Shown piece by piece: positions 20,696 to 29,946 of a stretch of 64,000 bases of DNA; position 1 is the stretch's first letter; each line of letters begins with the position of its first letter. Made by a program: the position numbers and the translations under genes. Under the pieces are notes generated by a model. The model searched no databases and was not told where the DNA came from. It saw nothing but the letters and a program-made list of their open reading frames with translations. Source of the DNA: Thalassoroseus pseudoceratinae (GTDB lineage: Bacteria > Planctomycetota > Planctomycetia > Planctomycetales > Planctomycetaceae); NCBI RefSeq assembly GCF_011634775.1, contig NZ_JAALXT010000003.1, positions 868,001 through 932,000 of the forward strand, written 5' to 3'.

Positions 20696-20922
20696 GATAC
20701 TTCAATCGCCAGTCGTCGATGGAGAGTTTTCTATATGCTTGTTGAGAGGGTGGGCCGTGAGATTTCCGGTTGATCGACCCCAGTCCTCGCGTGACTTTCG
20801 CTGATTGCATTGCCCGAATTCAACTCCACAAGTGATCATTTCTCGATTCAAGATGGTTCCCGCTGCCCGAGTTTGGCATAATCGGGCCATTCGAAACCGT
20901 CGCCCCTTGGAGGAGTTTGCTG

Positions 20923-22119
20923 ATGCTTCGTTATCTGCTCGCAATCGCATTCGTCGTTTTATTTTCGTCGAATGTGCAAGCCGATCCGGTTGTTATCGAA
21001 GGAAATCAATCGACAACAATCGCCACCTGTGGCAAAGGTTGGCTCGAAGAGATTAACGGGTATCGCGTGCTGCACCTGAAAGGCACGCCCTATGAGATGG
21101 GCTTCCAACACGGAACGCTACTTCGCAAAGCCGTTCGGGCGAATTTCGATTACCTCATCAATCAAAAAGGGCAGACCGCACTCGTTGAATGGAAGGGTGT
21201 GAAGATCACGCCGGCGATGATGATTCGCATTATCATCGGGATTCAACGGTCGCACGTTCCGGAGAAGTATTTTGAGGAACTGAAAGGTCTCGCTGCGGGT
21301 TCCGGATTGCCGATTGAGTCGGTGGAATCGGGCAACTTTATTCCCGAGCTTTTCCATTGCAGCGGATTCGCCGTAATGAATTCCGCCACCACTGACGGCA
21401 CGCTTTATCACGGTCGCGTGTTGGATTACGCCGTCGATTGGAAATTGCAGGAGCATGCGGTCCTGATTGTTGCCGAGCCGGATGGTGGAATCCCATTCGT
21501 GAATGTGTCGTATGCCGGGTTCATTGGGTCGGTGACGGGGATGAACGCGAACCACGTGTCGATCGGCGAGATGGGTGGCGGCGGTTTCGGGCGTTGGGCT
21601 GGTGTGCCGATGTCGTTTCTTGTGCGAGAGGTGTTGGAATCGGCGAACAACCTGGAAGAGGCGATCAACGTCTTCCGGAACAACAAGCGAACTTGCGAGT
21701 ACTATTATGTGCTCGCTGATGGTAAGACAAACGAAGCGGTGGGAATGGAAGCGTCTTGGGATGTGATCCAACTCGTGCAGCCGGGAACGTCACATGAGTT
21801 GTTGCCGACAGCCGTGAAAGATTGTGCCTTGCTTTCGGCTGGTGATCGGTATCACGAGTTGGTGCGTCGCACGCAAGCGGGGCACGGCAAGATCGATGTG
21901 CCGACGGCGTTGTCGATGATGGACCCAGGCGTCGCGATGAAGTCGAATCTTCATAACGTGCTGTTCGCACCGAAGTCGACAAAGCTCTGGGTTGCCAATG
22001 CATCAGCAGACCGCAAACCCGCCGCCGTCCAGCCGTATTATCACTTTCAATTGTCCGAACTACTGCAACGATCGCCTCAAAAGGTTTCGCCGGAATCCAC
22101 TCGTGTCTCCGCGAAATAA
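20923..22119 (+). CDS. Secreted C45-family autoproteolytic acyltransferase/hydrolase
   Basis: 398 residues from the ATG at 20923, 9 bases after a strong GGAGG. A signal peptide (1-20, ending VQA) is followed by the C45/phospholipase B-like Ntn-hydrolase core: GTPYEMGFQHG, then FHCSGFAVMN with the likely nucleophile C146. Further motifs are HGRVLDYAVDW and NHVSIGEMGGGG. Family members self-cleave before the Cys and hydrolyse or transfer amide-linked acyl groups. The substrate is unknown. It is exported, unlike the fungal penicillin acyltransferase relatives. Confidence 0.85.
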   Translation: MLRYLLAIAFVVLFSSNVQADPVVIEGNQSTTIATCGKGWLEEINGYRVLHLKGTPYEMGFQHGTLLRKAVRANFDYLINQKGQTALVEWKGVKITPAMMIRIIIGIQRSHVPEKYFEELKGLAAGSGLPIESVESGNFIPELFHCSGFAVMNSATTDGTLYHGRVLDYAVDWKLQEHAVLIVAEPDGGIPFVNVSYAGFIGSVTGMNANHVSIGEMGGGGFGRWAGVPMSFLVREVLESANNLEEAINVFRNNKRTCEYYYVLADGKTNEAVGMEASWDVIQLVQPGTSHELLPTAVKDCALLSAGDRYHELVRRTQAGHGKIDVPTALSMMDPGVAMKSNLHNVLFAPKSTKLWVANASADRKPAAVQPYYHFQLSELLQRSPQKVSPESTRVSAK

Positions 22120-22172
22120 TTATCGCAGCGGCTCTAGTTCGAACGTAGACGATCTGTCACCTGGGAATTCCA

Positions 22173-22805
22173 ATGTCGAATGCTTCTGTTCCATCGCTGG
22201 CGGATCTGCTCGATTCGGCACGACAAGGAGATGCAGAAGCTCGCGACCAGTTGTTTGCTCGGTGTCGGAGTTTCGTCGGGGTGCTTGCTCAGGCTCAAGT
22301 GGAGAGCTGGCTGCAACGCCGGGTCGACCCTTCGGACATCGTGCAGCAAACACTGTTGGACGCCCATCGCGATTTCGATCAGTTCCGGGGCCAGACCGAA
22401 GCGGAATGGCTGGCCTGGCTGAAGCAAATCTTGAAACACAACACACAGGATATCGTTCGTCGCTATCGCGGAACTCAAAAACGGCAGCAACAACGCGAAG
22501 TCAGTTGGAACAAAGCTCGTCCGAACAATTCTCATGATCACGATCCACAACCAGCAGCGTCGGATGGAAGCCCATCGCAGGCCGCGATGCGAAACGAAAT
22601 GGAATTGCGAATCGCCGACGCGGTTTCGAGGTTGCCGAACGATTATCGGGAAGTCATCATCTTGCGAAATCTTCAGCGTTTGCCGTTCGATCAAATCGCC
22701 GATCAATTAGGGCGATCACGACCGGCGACCCAAATGCTGTGGACCCGAGCCGTGCAGAAACTTCGAGATCATTTGCGTGACAATGACCAATCCCGAACCG
22801 AATGA
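22173..22805 (+). CDS. ECF-type RNA polymerase sigma factor (kinase-associated)
   Basis: 210 residues. Region 2 is recognisable (VDPSDIVQQTLLDAHRDFDQFRG). A polar linker follows (about 105-135), then region 4 (LPNDYREVIILRNLQRLPFDQIADQLGRS). No anti-sigma gene is adjacent. Instead the 3' end overlaps the Ser/Thr kinase gene by 23 bases, the arrangement of planctomycete ECF groups thought to be controlled by phosphorylation. It is 53 bases downstream of the acyltransferase gene and may be co-transcribed with it. Confidence 0.9.
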   Translation: MSNASVPSLADLLDSARQGDAEARDQLFARCRSFVGVLAQAQVESWLQRRVDPSDIVQQTLLDAHRDFDQFRGQTEAEWLAWLKQILKHNTQDIVRRYRGTQKRQQQREVSWNKARPNNSHDHDPQPAASDGSPSQAAMRNEMELRIADAVSRLPNDYREVIILRNLQRLPFDQIADQLGRSRPATQMLWTRAVQKLRDHLRDNDQSRTE

Positions 22806-24501
22806 AGATTCGCCCACTGAGTTGGAACACGAAGCCGTCGAGAAGCAACTTTTTGACGCGCTCGATGCGTACGTCGAAGCACTTCATTCACGGGATGGTG
22901 ACAGCTTGCAAGCTGTTCAAACCGACCATCCCGATGCCCACGAATTCTTCGAGTGTCTCCAACATTTAGAACAGTTAGCGGACGACGATTCGGACGGTAG
23001 CCGTACTGACGGGGACGCATCGGCTTCGACGATCCTGTGGAATTCCCATGACTCCCAAGAGTTTCAGTCGTCGAATGAGGGCTGCCCCGCCGATTTTCCG
23101 GGCTCGCAACAGTTTGGTCGATACTGGTTGATCCACGAGTTGGGCCGCGGCGGAATGGGGGTCGTCCACAAGGCTTGGCAGAGCGATCTGGAACGGTTCG
23201 TGGCCATCAAAATGATTCTGCATAGTCATTTGGCGTCGGCCGATCAGGTGCGGCGGTTCTATGCCGAAGCCCGTTCCGCTGGGAGATTACGGCACGCGAA
23301 TATCGTGGGGATCCACGAAGTCGGTGATGTCGGCGGTCAACCGTTTTTTGCGATGGACTACATCGAAGGTCAAAGTCTCACGCAACTCATCGAAGACAAA
23401 CCGTTACCAGCCGACGAAGCCGCTCGCATTGTGGCGGATGTTGCCAGAGCGGTGCAGTTCTTGCATGATCACGAACTCTTGCACCGTGACTTGAAGCCTT
23501 CGAATATTCTGATCGACGAAAACGGAACGCCCTTCGTCACGGATTTCGGTTTGGCGAAGATGCTGACGGACTCCCGCGACAGTGGTCAGACACAAAGTGG
23601 CACGATTATCGGCACACCGAGTTACATGGCTCCCGAACAAGCGGCGGGGCGGATGTCGCAAATTTCTCAGAAGAGCGATATCTACAGTCTCGGTGCGATC
23701 CTTTATGAACTGCTTTGCGGTCGTCCGCCGTTCAAGCAAGACAACGTCCTTGACACACTTGTGGATGTTCTCGAAGGCGAACCAACGCTCATTTGCCAAG
23801 TTTGTCGTGATGTTCCCGAAGAACTGCAGGTGATCTGTCACCGTTGTTTGGAGAAGGACTCCGGTGCAAGATTTGAGTCCGCCGGTGATTTGGCGAACGA
23901 GCTCGAACGCTACTTGCGTCGGGAGCCAATTCAATCGAAGAGTTCCGGATTGGTTTCGCGAGTCAAACGTTGGGGGCGTCGCGAACCGGCATTGGCGGCA
24001 CGACTGGTCGGTGTCGTGCTTGCGATGATCGTCCTGCAAGTCAATTATTGGTCGGCTGATGACATCCCTGTAGCACGTCATTCCTGGATTATGGGTGTGC
24101 TGGGTTTTTGGGGAGTCTCGGCGTTTGTGTTTCAGAAAATGATGCACCGAGACCATCTTGCGGACCTGACACGCTTTTTGTGGTCCGGCACGGAAGTCGT
24201 GTTGCTCACGCTGATCCTCGCTGCAACGGAAGGGCCGTATGGTCCGCTGCTGGTGGCCTATCCCGCACTCGTGACGTGCTCGGGCTTGTTCTTCAGAGTT
24301 CGACTCGTACTTTTCACGTTGGTCTGTGCCGTTTTGGGGGTGATCGCATTGCTGGCGTTCCGCACCGACGCCGCTCCAGAGCATCTGCACTACACCGTCA
24401 TTTTCCTGTTCGCAACAATACTCCAAGGCTGCATGGTGGCGTTCCAAGTCTATCGTGTCCGGATCTTGAGCCGACACTTCGATCATCGCCGGTTACCGTA
24501 A
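22783..24501 (+). CDS. Membrane Ser/Thr protein kinase (Hanks type)
   Basis: 572 residues from the ATG at 22783; GTG 22777 is two codons upstream. An acidic N-terminal region (1-108) precedes the kinase domain (about 112-385): GRGGMGVV loop, VAIK (K143), HRDLKPSN (D236), DFG (D254) and APEQ. The C-terminal third has about six TMs (about 410-565) with short loops and no sizeable sensor domain. Overlap with the upstream sigma-factor gene suggests the sigma factor is a substrate or partner. Confidence 0.93.
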   Translation: MTNPEPNEDSPTELEHEAVEKQLFDALDAYVEALHSRDGDSLQAVQTDHPDAHEFFECLQHLEQLADDDSDGSRTDGDASASTILWNSHDSQEFQSSNEGCPADFPGSQQFGRYWLIHELGRGGMGVVHKAWQSDLERFVAIKMILHSHLASADQVRRFYAEARSAGRLRHANIVGIHEVGDVGGQPFFAMDYIEGQSLTQLIEDKPLPADEAARIVADVARAVQFLHDHELLHRDLKPSNILIDENGTPFVTDFGLAKMLTDSRDSGQTQSGTIIGTPSYMAPEQAAGRMSQISQKSDIYSLGAILYELLCGRPPFKQDNVLDTLVDVLEGEPTLICQVCRDVPEELQVICHRCLEKDSGARFESAGDLANELERYLRREPIQSKSSGLVSRVKRWGRREPALAARLVGVVLAMIVLQVNYWSADDIPVARHSWIMGVLGFWGVSAFVFQKMMHRDHLADLTRFLWSGTEVVLLTLILAATEGPYGPLLVAYPALVTCSGLFFRVRLVLFTLVCAVLGVIALLAFRTDAAPEHLHYTVIFLFATILQGCMVAFQVYRVRILSRHFDHRRLP

Positions 24502-24539
24502 TTCGTGATCCGCTCGGATGCTGCGTGAGATGAAACCGA

Positions 24540-25673
24540 TCAGTCCTCGGAGATCTCCCGCGGATCGATCGCGCGATGTTGGCGAGCGGATTCGTAACAC
24601 GCATCGACAAGAGCCACGGTCCGAAGATTGTCCCGAGCGTTGAGCATCGGCATTCGATCTTCCGAAATGGCCGAGAGTAAATCGGCCATCGGTCCGATGA
24701 ATGCGTCGGGAAACCACACTTCGTTCCAACGCGGTTTCCACCATTGACCGGGTTGGCGATCCGTCGCGAAGTCAAGCGTGCTTGGTTGCCTTTCGGGATA
24801 GGCAGGCCAACCGATTGTCCCTCGCGCGATGCCGTTGGTGCCGTCGATCCGCCAGCGAATTCCGATATCGTTCAAGTCTTCATCGGGGGACCAATCGAAA
24901 TCGGGACCAGTCCAGACATTGTCCCAACTTGAGACCCGCAGACCGCTGGCATACTCAAGAATGTACATGGCGATGCCGTCTTCATGCGGAAACTGCCGCT
25001 GCGTGCGTGGGTCGGGACGGACACTCGCGTATACTCGCTGCGGTTCCCCGAACCAATAACGGAAGGTGTCCAAGTGATGGATACTCATGATTCGCAGCGT
25101 GACCCATCCCTGCCGTTTTTGCCACGGCATCCAATGGGGGATGGCACGCATATCGAGTGTGGCAACCACCGGATCACCAAGGTCGCCACGATTTAGAAGA
25201 TGTTTAGCCGCCCGCACGGAGTGGTCAAACCGCATGTTCTGATTGACGGCTAACGTGATTCCTGCGTTTTCACAAAGCGTGGCCAGTTCCAACGCCTCCG
25301 CGTAATTCCTCCCCAACGGTTTTTGAGCGAGTATCCCCTTCAGATGCCGTCCGTAATTTGCTGCGTCTCGAATGACGTCCGGTTGGACATCCGGCGGGAC
25401 GGCAATATCGAGAACCTCGATTGCGGAATCCGTCAGGAGCTGCTTGTAAGTGTCGTAGACCAGAGGGATTTCGTGCCGGTCGGCCACATCTTGTGCCTTG
25501 TGCGGGTTCTTGGACGAAATCGCCACTGGCTGCAAACCATGCTGGCGATACGCGACCAAATGGCAATCCGCCATGATGAACCCCGACCCCACGCAGCCAA
25601 TTCTCACATCATCACAACGGGGAATTTGCGGGAGATGGTGCAAGTCGAGAAAATCCGCAGGCGGGGAGTTCAA
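24540..25673 (-). CDS. Gfo/Idh/MocA-family oxidoreductase
   Basis: About 377 residues. No ATG is available near the N-terminus. A TTG at 25673 sits 7 bases after AAGGA and is preferred over TTG 25718. The Rossmann domain opens with [12 protein letters not shown], followed by the NAD(P)-dehydrogenase motif LAQKPLG (usually EKP; Gln replaces Glu). The C-terminal alpha/beta domain has [13 protein letters not shown] and [14 protein letters not shown]. Family members oxidise sugars or inositols; this substrate is unknown. The gene converges on the kinase gene with a 38-base gap. Confidence 0.88.
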   Translation of the reverse strand: MNSPPADFLDLHHLPQIPRCDDVRIGCVGSGFIMADCHLVAYRQHGLQPVAISSKNPHKAQDVADRHEIPLVYDTYKQLLTDSAIEVLDIAVPPDVQPDVIRDAANYGRHLKGILAQKPLGRNYAEALELATLCENAGITLAVNQNMRFDHSVRAAKHLLNRGDLGDPVVATLDMRAIPHWMPWQKRQGWVTLRIMSIHHLDTFRYWFGEPQRVYASVRPDPRTQRQFPHEDGIAMYILEYASGLRVSSWDNVWTGPDFDWSPDEDLNDIGIRWRIDGTNGIARGTIGWPAYPERQPSTLDFATDRQPGQWWKPRWNEVWFPDAFIGPMADLLSAISEDRMPMLNARDNLRTVALVDACYESARQHRAIDPREISED

Positions 25674-25853
25674 GAGAGAATCCTTGGGACTTGGAAAACA
25701 TGAATCAATTTGGAGCAAGCACCCGAGATTCTTGAAGTCTCTCGCGTTTCACTCGGTTCACCGGCATAACCCGCAAACTTTGCCTCAATTGACATCGAAA
25801 AACAACCGATACGAGTGAAGAGAACATTGGTTCTCGCTGGATTGGTCCGTAGT

Positions 25854-25871
25854 ACGGTTTCGAGAAACCGT
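25854..25871. promoter_or_regulatory. Perfect 18-base palindrome upstream of the secretin gene
   Basis: ACGGTTTC and its exact complement GAAACCGT are separated by GA. The palindrome centre is about 45 bases before the GTG start at 25908. It could be an operator or a leader hairpin; no T-run follows, so it is not a terminator. Confidence 0.5.
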
Positions 25872-25907
25872 CGCTGCGTAATGAACATTGCTCTAGGAGG
25901 CTGGCTC

Positions 25908-28900
25908 GTGCCGCACTATCGCAGTTCCGCATTGCAGTGGATGACGGTTTTCCTCGTCGCTTGCAATATGCTTGCTGTCAACGCCACTGGTATTGCCGCC
26001 GAAGCGCCAGACCCAACGACTTGGGAGGAGAAGAACGCATCGCTGCGATTCTTCAATGCCGACTGGCCTCACATTTTAGGCAAACTTGCCGACCAGACTG
26101 GTTCCACACTCGTCATGCATGAGGTTCCTCGTGGGCGTCTCACACGGACCGACCATGAGAAATACTCCCGCGATGAAGCGGTTCGGATTCTCAACGTGGA
26201 GTTGCAGGAGCAGAACTTTCGCATCTTGCAGAAAGACCAGTTCTTGATGGTCGTGCATAACGAATCGGCCCGCACACGCTACCGGCCTCGTGTAAAGACC
26301 GACTCGGCACCGAAGAAGGCTCCGCCGCGAGAAATCGTGCCTCCAAAACATCGGGGGCGAAGTGTCTCGACGATCCGTCCTCGCAAAGAAGAAACCAGCG
26401 TTCCGGAACCGCGACGACTTCAACCAGCGACCAACGTCGAGACCCCGATTGCGACCGCAAGTAGCGAGCACGTCGAACCGAAGCCAATCCGGTATGTCAC
26501 TCACACCATTCAAATGCGGAACACCGCTCGCGATGTGGCCAAGCCACTCTACGACGCTCTGAAGTCCCGAGCCAAGTTGAGTGATAACGGTCCAAAGGGT
26601 TTGCCGGCGTTCGAGGTTTTTGAATCCAACACGAATCAACAGCTTCAGTTTGCCGTCGGCATTGATGTCGATCGAAACGAGTTGGTTGTCAAAGCAGCCG
26701 ATACCGCGATTCAACCAATCGAGCGATTGTTGAAGGTGCTTGACAACCCGGAGTTCGGAAAGAGCTTCCGAATCGTCGCGGACCCGGCTGCTAGTCGCAT
26801 CGGGCAGAAGTTGGCTCCGCAATTCGGGCGGATGAGCCAAATTCAATCGCGGGCTCAACAAAACGACCGAGTCGCGGCACTTTGGCAACAACAAGGCAAC
26901 GAAGCCGCTCCCCAAAATGACCAACCGGCAGACGAGCAACGTGCCCCGGCACAGGGAATCGTGCGAACCGACCAAATGAACGCTCAAGATATCAGCGACA
27001 TGGTTGGGCGTCTGCGGGGTGACGTCACGATTGAATCCGTGCCTGACCTTGGCGTGATGATTCTTCGCGGGAACCAAGCCGACGTCGATGCCGTGATGAA
27101 GATTATTCGTGACATCGAACAACGCAGCAAAGGGACCACGGCCGACGTGCGGTTGCTGTTGCTGCAACACGTGAATTCCACGGCGTTGTCGCAATTGTTG
27201 GCGACCGTCTACGAACGATTGGCCACACTGCGTGATCGCACAGGCGATGTCCGTCAACGGGTTGGATTCATTCCGATCGCTCGTCCGAATGCCGTATTGA
27301 TCTTGGCTCCGGAAGTGGACATGGAGTCCATCCTGACACTTGCGGATGAACTCGATAAGCCTGTCGATCCAAACACGGAAATCGAAGTCTTCCGATTGGA
27401 ACATGCGATCGCCGCCCAGGTCGCCACGCAACTCCAAACGTTCTACGAAGAACAAGCAACCCAAGGCGGAAACAACGACAACGCCGCAACCACACCGCAG
27501 TTGAGTCATCGAATCCGAGTGTTACCGGACGTGCGGACCAACTCGGTCATCGTTCAAGCTCGCCCGAACGACTTAGCTGAGATTGCACTTGTGATCCGGA
27601 AAATTGACCGCGATTTCTCCGCGGCGATCAACAAGATGCAAATCTTTCCGTTGAAACACGCGATCGCGGATGAACTTGCTGAGACAATCAACTTGGCTAT
27701 TTCCAGCGTGCTCAATCCGGCTCTCGCCAATACCGGGCAATCCGGGAATATCGGTGGTGGCCAACAGAACGTACCTCAAGAACTTCGCGATGTGAAATCG
27801 GTCGTGCTGGAATTCCTGACCGACGCCAACGGCAAAATGAAAACGACACGCAGCGGGTTGCTCGCCAGCATCACGGTGACGGCCGATCTTCGCTCGAATT
27901 CGTTGTTGGTGTCGGCTCCTGAACAGACCATGAATCTGATGAAGGAATTGATCGGCGCATTGGATAAACCATCGCCAACCGTGGCGGAAATCAAAGTCTT
28001 CACGCTCGCGAACAGCGATGCCGCGACAATGGCGACACTGCTCGAAACCCTGTTCGAGCCGGCCGACGACGCCGACCAAGGCGGAATTCAAGTCGCCGGT
28101 GCGGAAGATGCCAGTAGCGGTTTGGTACCACTTCGATTTTCGATCGACCCGCGGACGAACAGTGTCATCGCTGTCGGTGGTGCGGATGCATTGCAAATCG
28201 TCGAAGCGATCCTCTTGCGACTGGACGAAACCGATGTCCGTCAACGGGAAACGATCGTCGTCAAATTGCGGAACGCACCGGCTCTTGATGTCGCGAACGC
28301 GATCAATCAGTTCCTCCAGGGACAACGCGATTTATTGCAGATCGATCCCGAATTGGTCAGCACGACCGAACTGTTGGAACGGGAAATCATCGTTGTTCCC
28401 GAAACCATCAGCAATAGCCTGCTGATCTCAGCGACGCCGCGTTATTTCGAGGAAATTCAACGGCTTGTCGCGGAATTGGATCAAACGCCTCCTCAGGTGG
28501 TCATTCAGGCGATGTTGGTCGAGGTGCAACTGGATAACACCGACGAATTTGGTGTGGAACTCGGTTTCCAAGACGATGTCTTGTTCAGCCGTTCCGCCGC
28601 CGTGCTCGAACAGTTGAGCACCATCAGCCAAACGGTGACTTCACCTAACGGTGTGCAAACAACAAACCAGCGAATTCTCTCGCAGCCAATTTCTCCTGGT
28701 TACAACTTCAACAACACACAGCCGCTTGGGAACAACGTTGCTGGTGACTTCAACACCACAACGGGAGCCACGGGCTTTACGAATCCGTCTGCTGTTGGTG
28801 AACAAGGGCTGTCGAACTTTTCACTGGGACGGGTCAATGGCGACCTTGGTTTCGGTGGTTTGGTTCTGTCGGCGAGTTCTTCGGAAGTGAGCGTGTTGAT

Positions 28901-29798
28901 CCGAGCGTTGGCGGCACGTCGCCAAGTTCACATCCTCAGCCGACCGCAAATCCGCACGTTGGATAACCAACTCGCGGAAATCCAAGTCGGTTCGCAAGTG
29001 CCACGAATCAACGGGTTCACGACATTCGGTGCCCTGGGAACACCAGTCCCAACTGTTGAACCTGTCGACACCGGGATCATCCTGACCGTGACACCGCGAA
29101 TCAACGTCGAAGGCAACATCGTCATGGATATCTCCGCCGTCAAGAGTACGTTGACCGCGCAGGGTGTGCCGTTGCTCGCTGACCCGGCCACGGGTTCGGT
29201 CATCGAATCGCCGATCATCGACATCACGACGGCTCGTGCCACAGTCGGTGTGCCGAACGGTCAAACGGTTGTGCTCGGTGGGATGATCACCAAGAACGAC
29301 GACACGATCGAACGAAAAGTTCCGTGGTTGGGGGACATCCCAATCCTCGGCCAAGCATTCCGGTACGATTCTACACGGACCCGCCGGACGGAATTGCTGA
29401 TCTTCCTGACGCCTCGAGTCGTCTACAACGACGCGGATAGCGAACTCATTAAGCAGGTCGAGTCCGAACGGATGCACTTCATCGAAAGCGAAGCCGAGAA
29501 AATCCACGGACCGCTGTTCGCCATCCCAGGTGAGACCGCTGCCCCGGCTGACGGTGTCGATGGTCAACTCGATCAGCTCTACGATGGTGACGCGGGTTAC
29601 TATCAACCGGGAATGTCGGATGGTGTAACGCCAGTCACGCCCGTGAATCCTGCTGCACCAGCGATTCCGGGAGTACCGGCTCCGTCCCCCGTGATTCCTG
29701 GCGAAGACGACACTCCGACGACAGTGGTTCCGATGAGTGGCTTTCAACAAACGTCGAAAGTCGAGCCCGCGGAGTTCAGTTCGACGCCACGACAGTAA
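25908..29798 (+). CDS. Large secretin-family outer-membrane protein
   Basis: 1,296 residues from a GTG 7 bases after TAGGAGG. The frame is open to GTG 25815, but only the 25908 start puts a normal signal peptide (about 1-28, ending IAA) at the N-terminus. An STN/N0-like domain (about 35-110) is followed by a Pro-rich linker and at least four secretin N-type repeats up to about residue 810 (signatures DVRTNSVIVQARP, DLRSNSLLVSAP, DPRTNSVIAVGG). The C-terminal secretin domain ends with VPNGQTVVLGGMI and WLGDIPILGQAF. A Pro-rich tail follows. It resembles GspD/PilQ but is about twice the usual length. No other type II secretion or pilus assembly gene is in the window. Confidence 0.9.
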   Translation: MPHYRSSALQWMTVFLVACNMLAVNATGIAAEAPDPTTWEEKNASLRFFNADWPHILGKLADQTGSTLVMHEVPRGRLTRTDHEKYSRDEAVRILNVELQEQNFRILQKDQFLMVVHNESARTRYRPRVKTDSAPKKAPPREIVPPKHRGRSVSTIRPRKEETSVPEPRRLQPATNVETPIATASSEHVEPKPIRYVTHTIQMRNTARDVAKPLYDALKSRAKLSDNGPKGLPAFEVFESNTNQQLQFAVGIDVDRNELVVKAADTAIQPIERLLKVLDNPEFGKSFRIVADPAASRIGQKLAPQFGRMSQIQSRAQQNDRVAALWQQQGNEAAPQNDQPADEQRAPAQGIVRTDQMNAQDISDMVGRLRGDVTIESVPDLGVMILRGNQADVDAVMKIIRDIEQRSKGTTADVRLLLLQHVNSTALSQLLATVYERLATLRDRTGDVRQRVGFIPIARPNAVLILAPEVDMESILTLADELDKPVDPNTEIEVFRLEHAIAAQVATQLQTFYEEQATQGGNNDNAATTPQLSHRIRVLPDVRTNSVIVQARPNDLAEIALVIRKIDRDFSAAINKMQIFPLKHAIADELAETINLAISSVLNPALANTGQSGNIGGGQQNVPQELRDVKSVVLEFLTDANGKMKTTRSGLLASITVTADLRSNSLLVSAPEQTMNLMKELIGALDKPSPTVAEIKVFTLANSDAATMATLLETLFEPADDADQGGIQVAGAEDASSGLVPLRFSIDPRTNSVIAVGGADALQIVEAILLRLDETDVRQRETIVVKLRNAPALDVANAINQFLQGQRDLLQIDPELVSTTELLEREIIVVPETISNSLLISATPRYFEEIQRLVAELDQTPPQVVIQAMLVEVQLDNTDEFGVELGFQDDVLFSRSAAVLEQLSTISQTVTSPNGVQTTNQRILSQPISPGYNFNNTQPLGNNVAGDFNTTTGATGFTNPSAVGEQGLSNFSLGRVNGDLGFGGLVLSASSSEVSVLIRALAARRQVHILSRPQIRTLDNQLAEIQVGSQVPRINGFTTFGALGTPVPTVEPVDTGIILTVTPRINVEGNIVMDISAVKSTLTAQGVPLLADPATGSVIESPIIDITTARATVGVPNGQTVVLGGMITKNDDTIERKVPWLGDIPILGQAFRYDSTRTRRTELLIFLTPRVVYNDADSELIKQVESERMHFIESEAEKIHGPLFAIPGETAAPADGVDGQLDQLYDGDAGYYQPGMSDGVTPVTPVNPAAPAIPGVPAPSPVIPGEDDTPTTVVPMSGFQQTSKVEPAEFSSTPRQ

Positions 29799-29946
29799 CG
29801 TTCTTCGGATGGTCGAGCATGGTTGCCCGAAGCGGCCGTGCCCGACCGTTCTCTGTTGATGGGTGATGTCTGAAGCCGTTTTCTTCCGAAGTCTGCGGAA
29901 TCAGTTTCCTTCGTTGAATTTGCAATCCAGTTGAGCGAGAAAAGCT

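Noticed and set aside
23404-24486. 360-codon open frame antisense to the Ser/Thr kinase gene
   Set aside because: Contains the kinase and TM-coding region in reverse; no recognisable protein features.
26076-27509. 477-codon open frame antisense to the secretin gene
   Set aside because: Shadow of a strong coding frame; composition follows reverse-complemented secretin codons, no RBS or domain.
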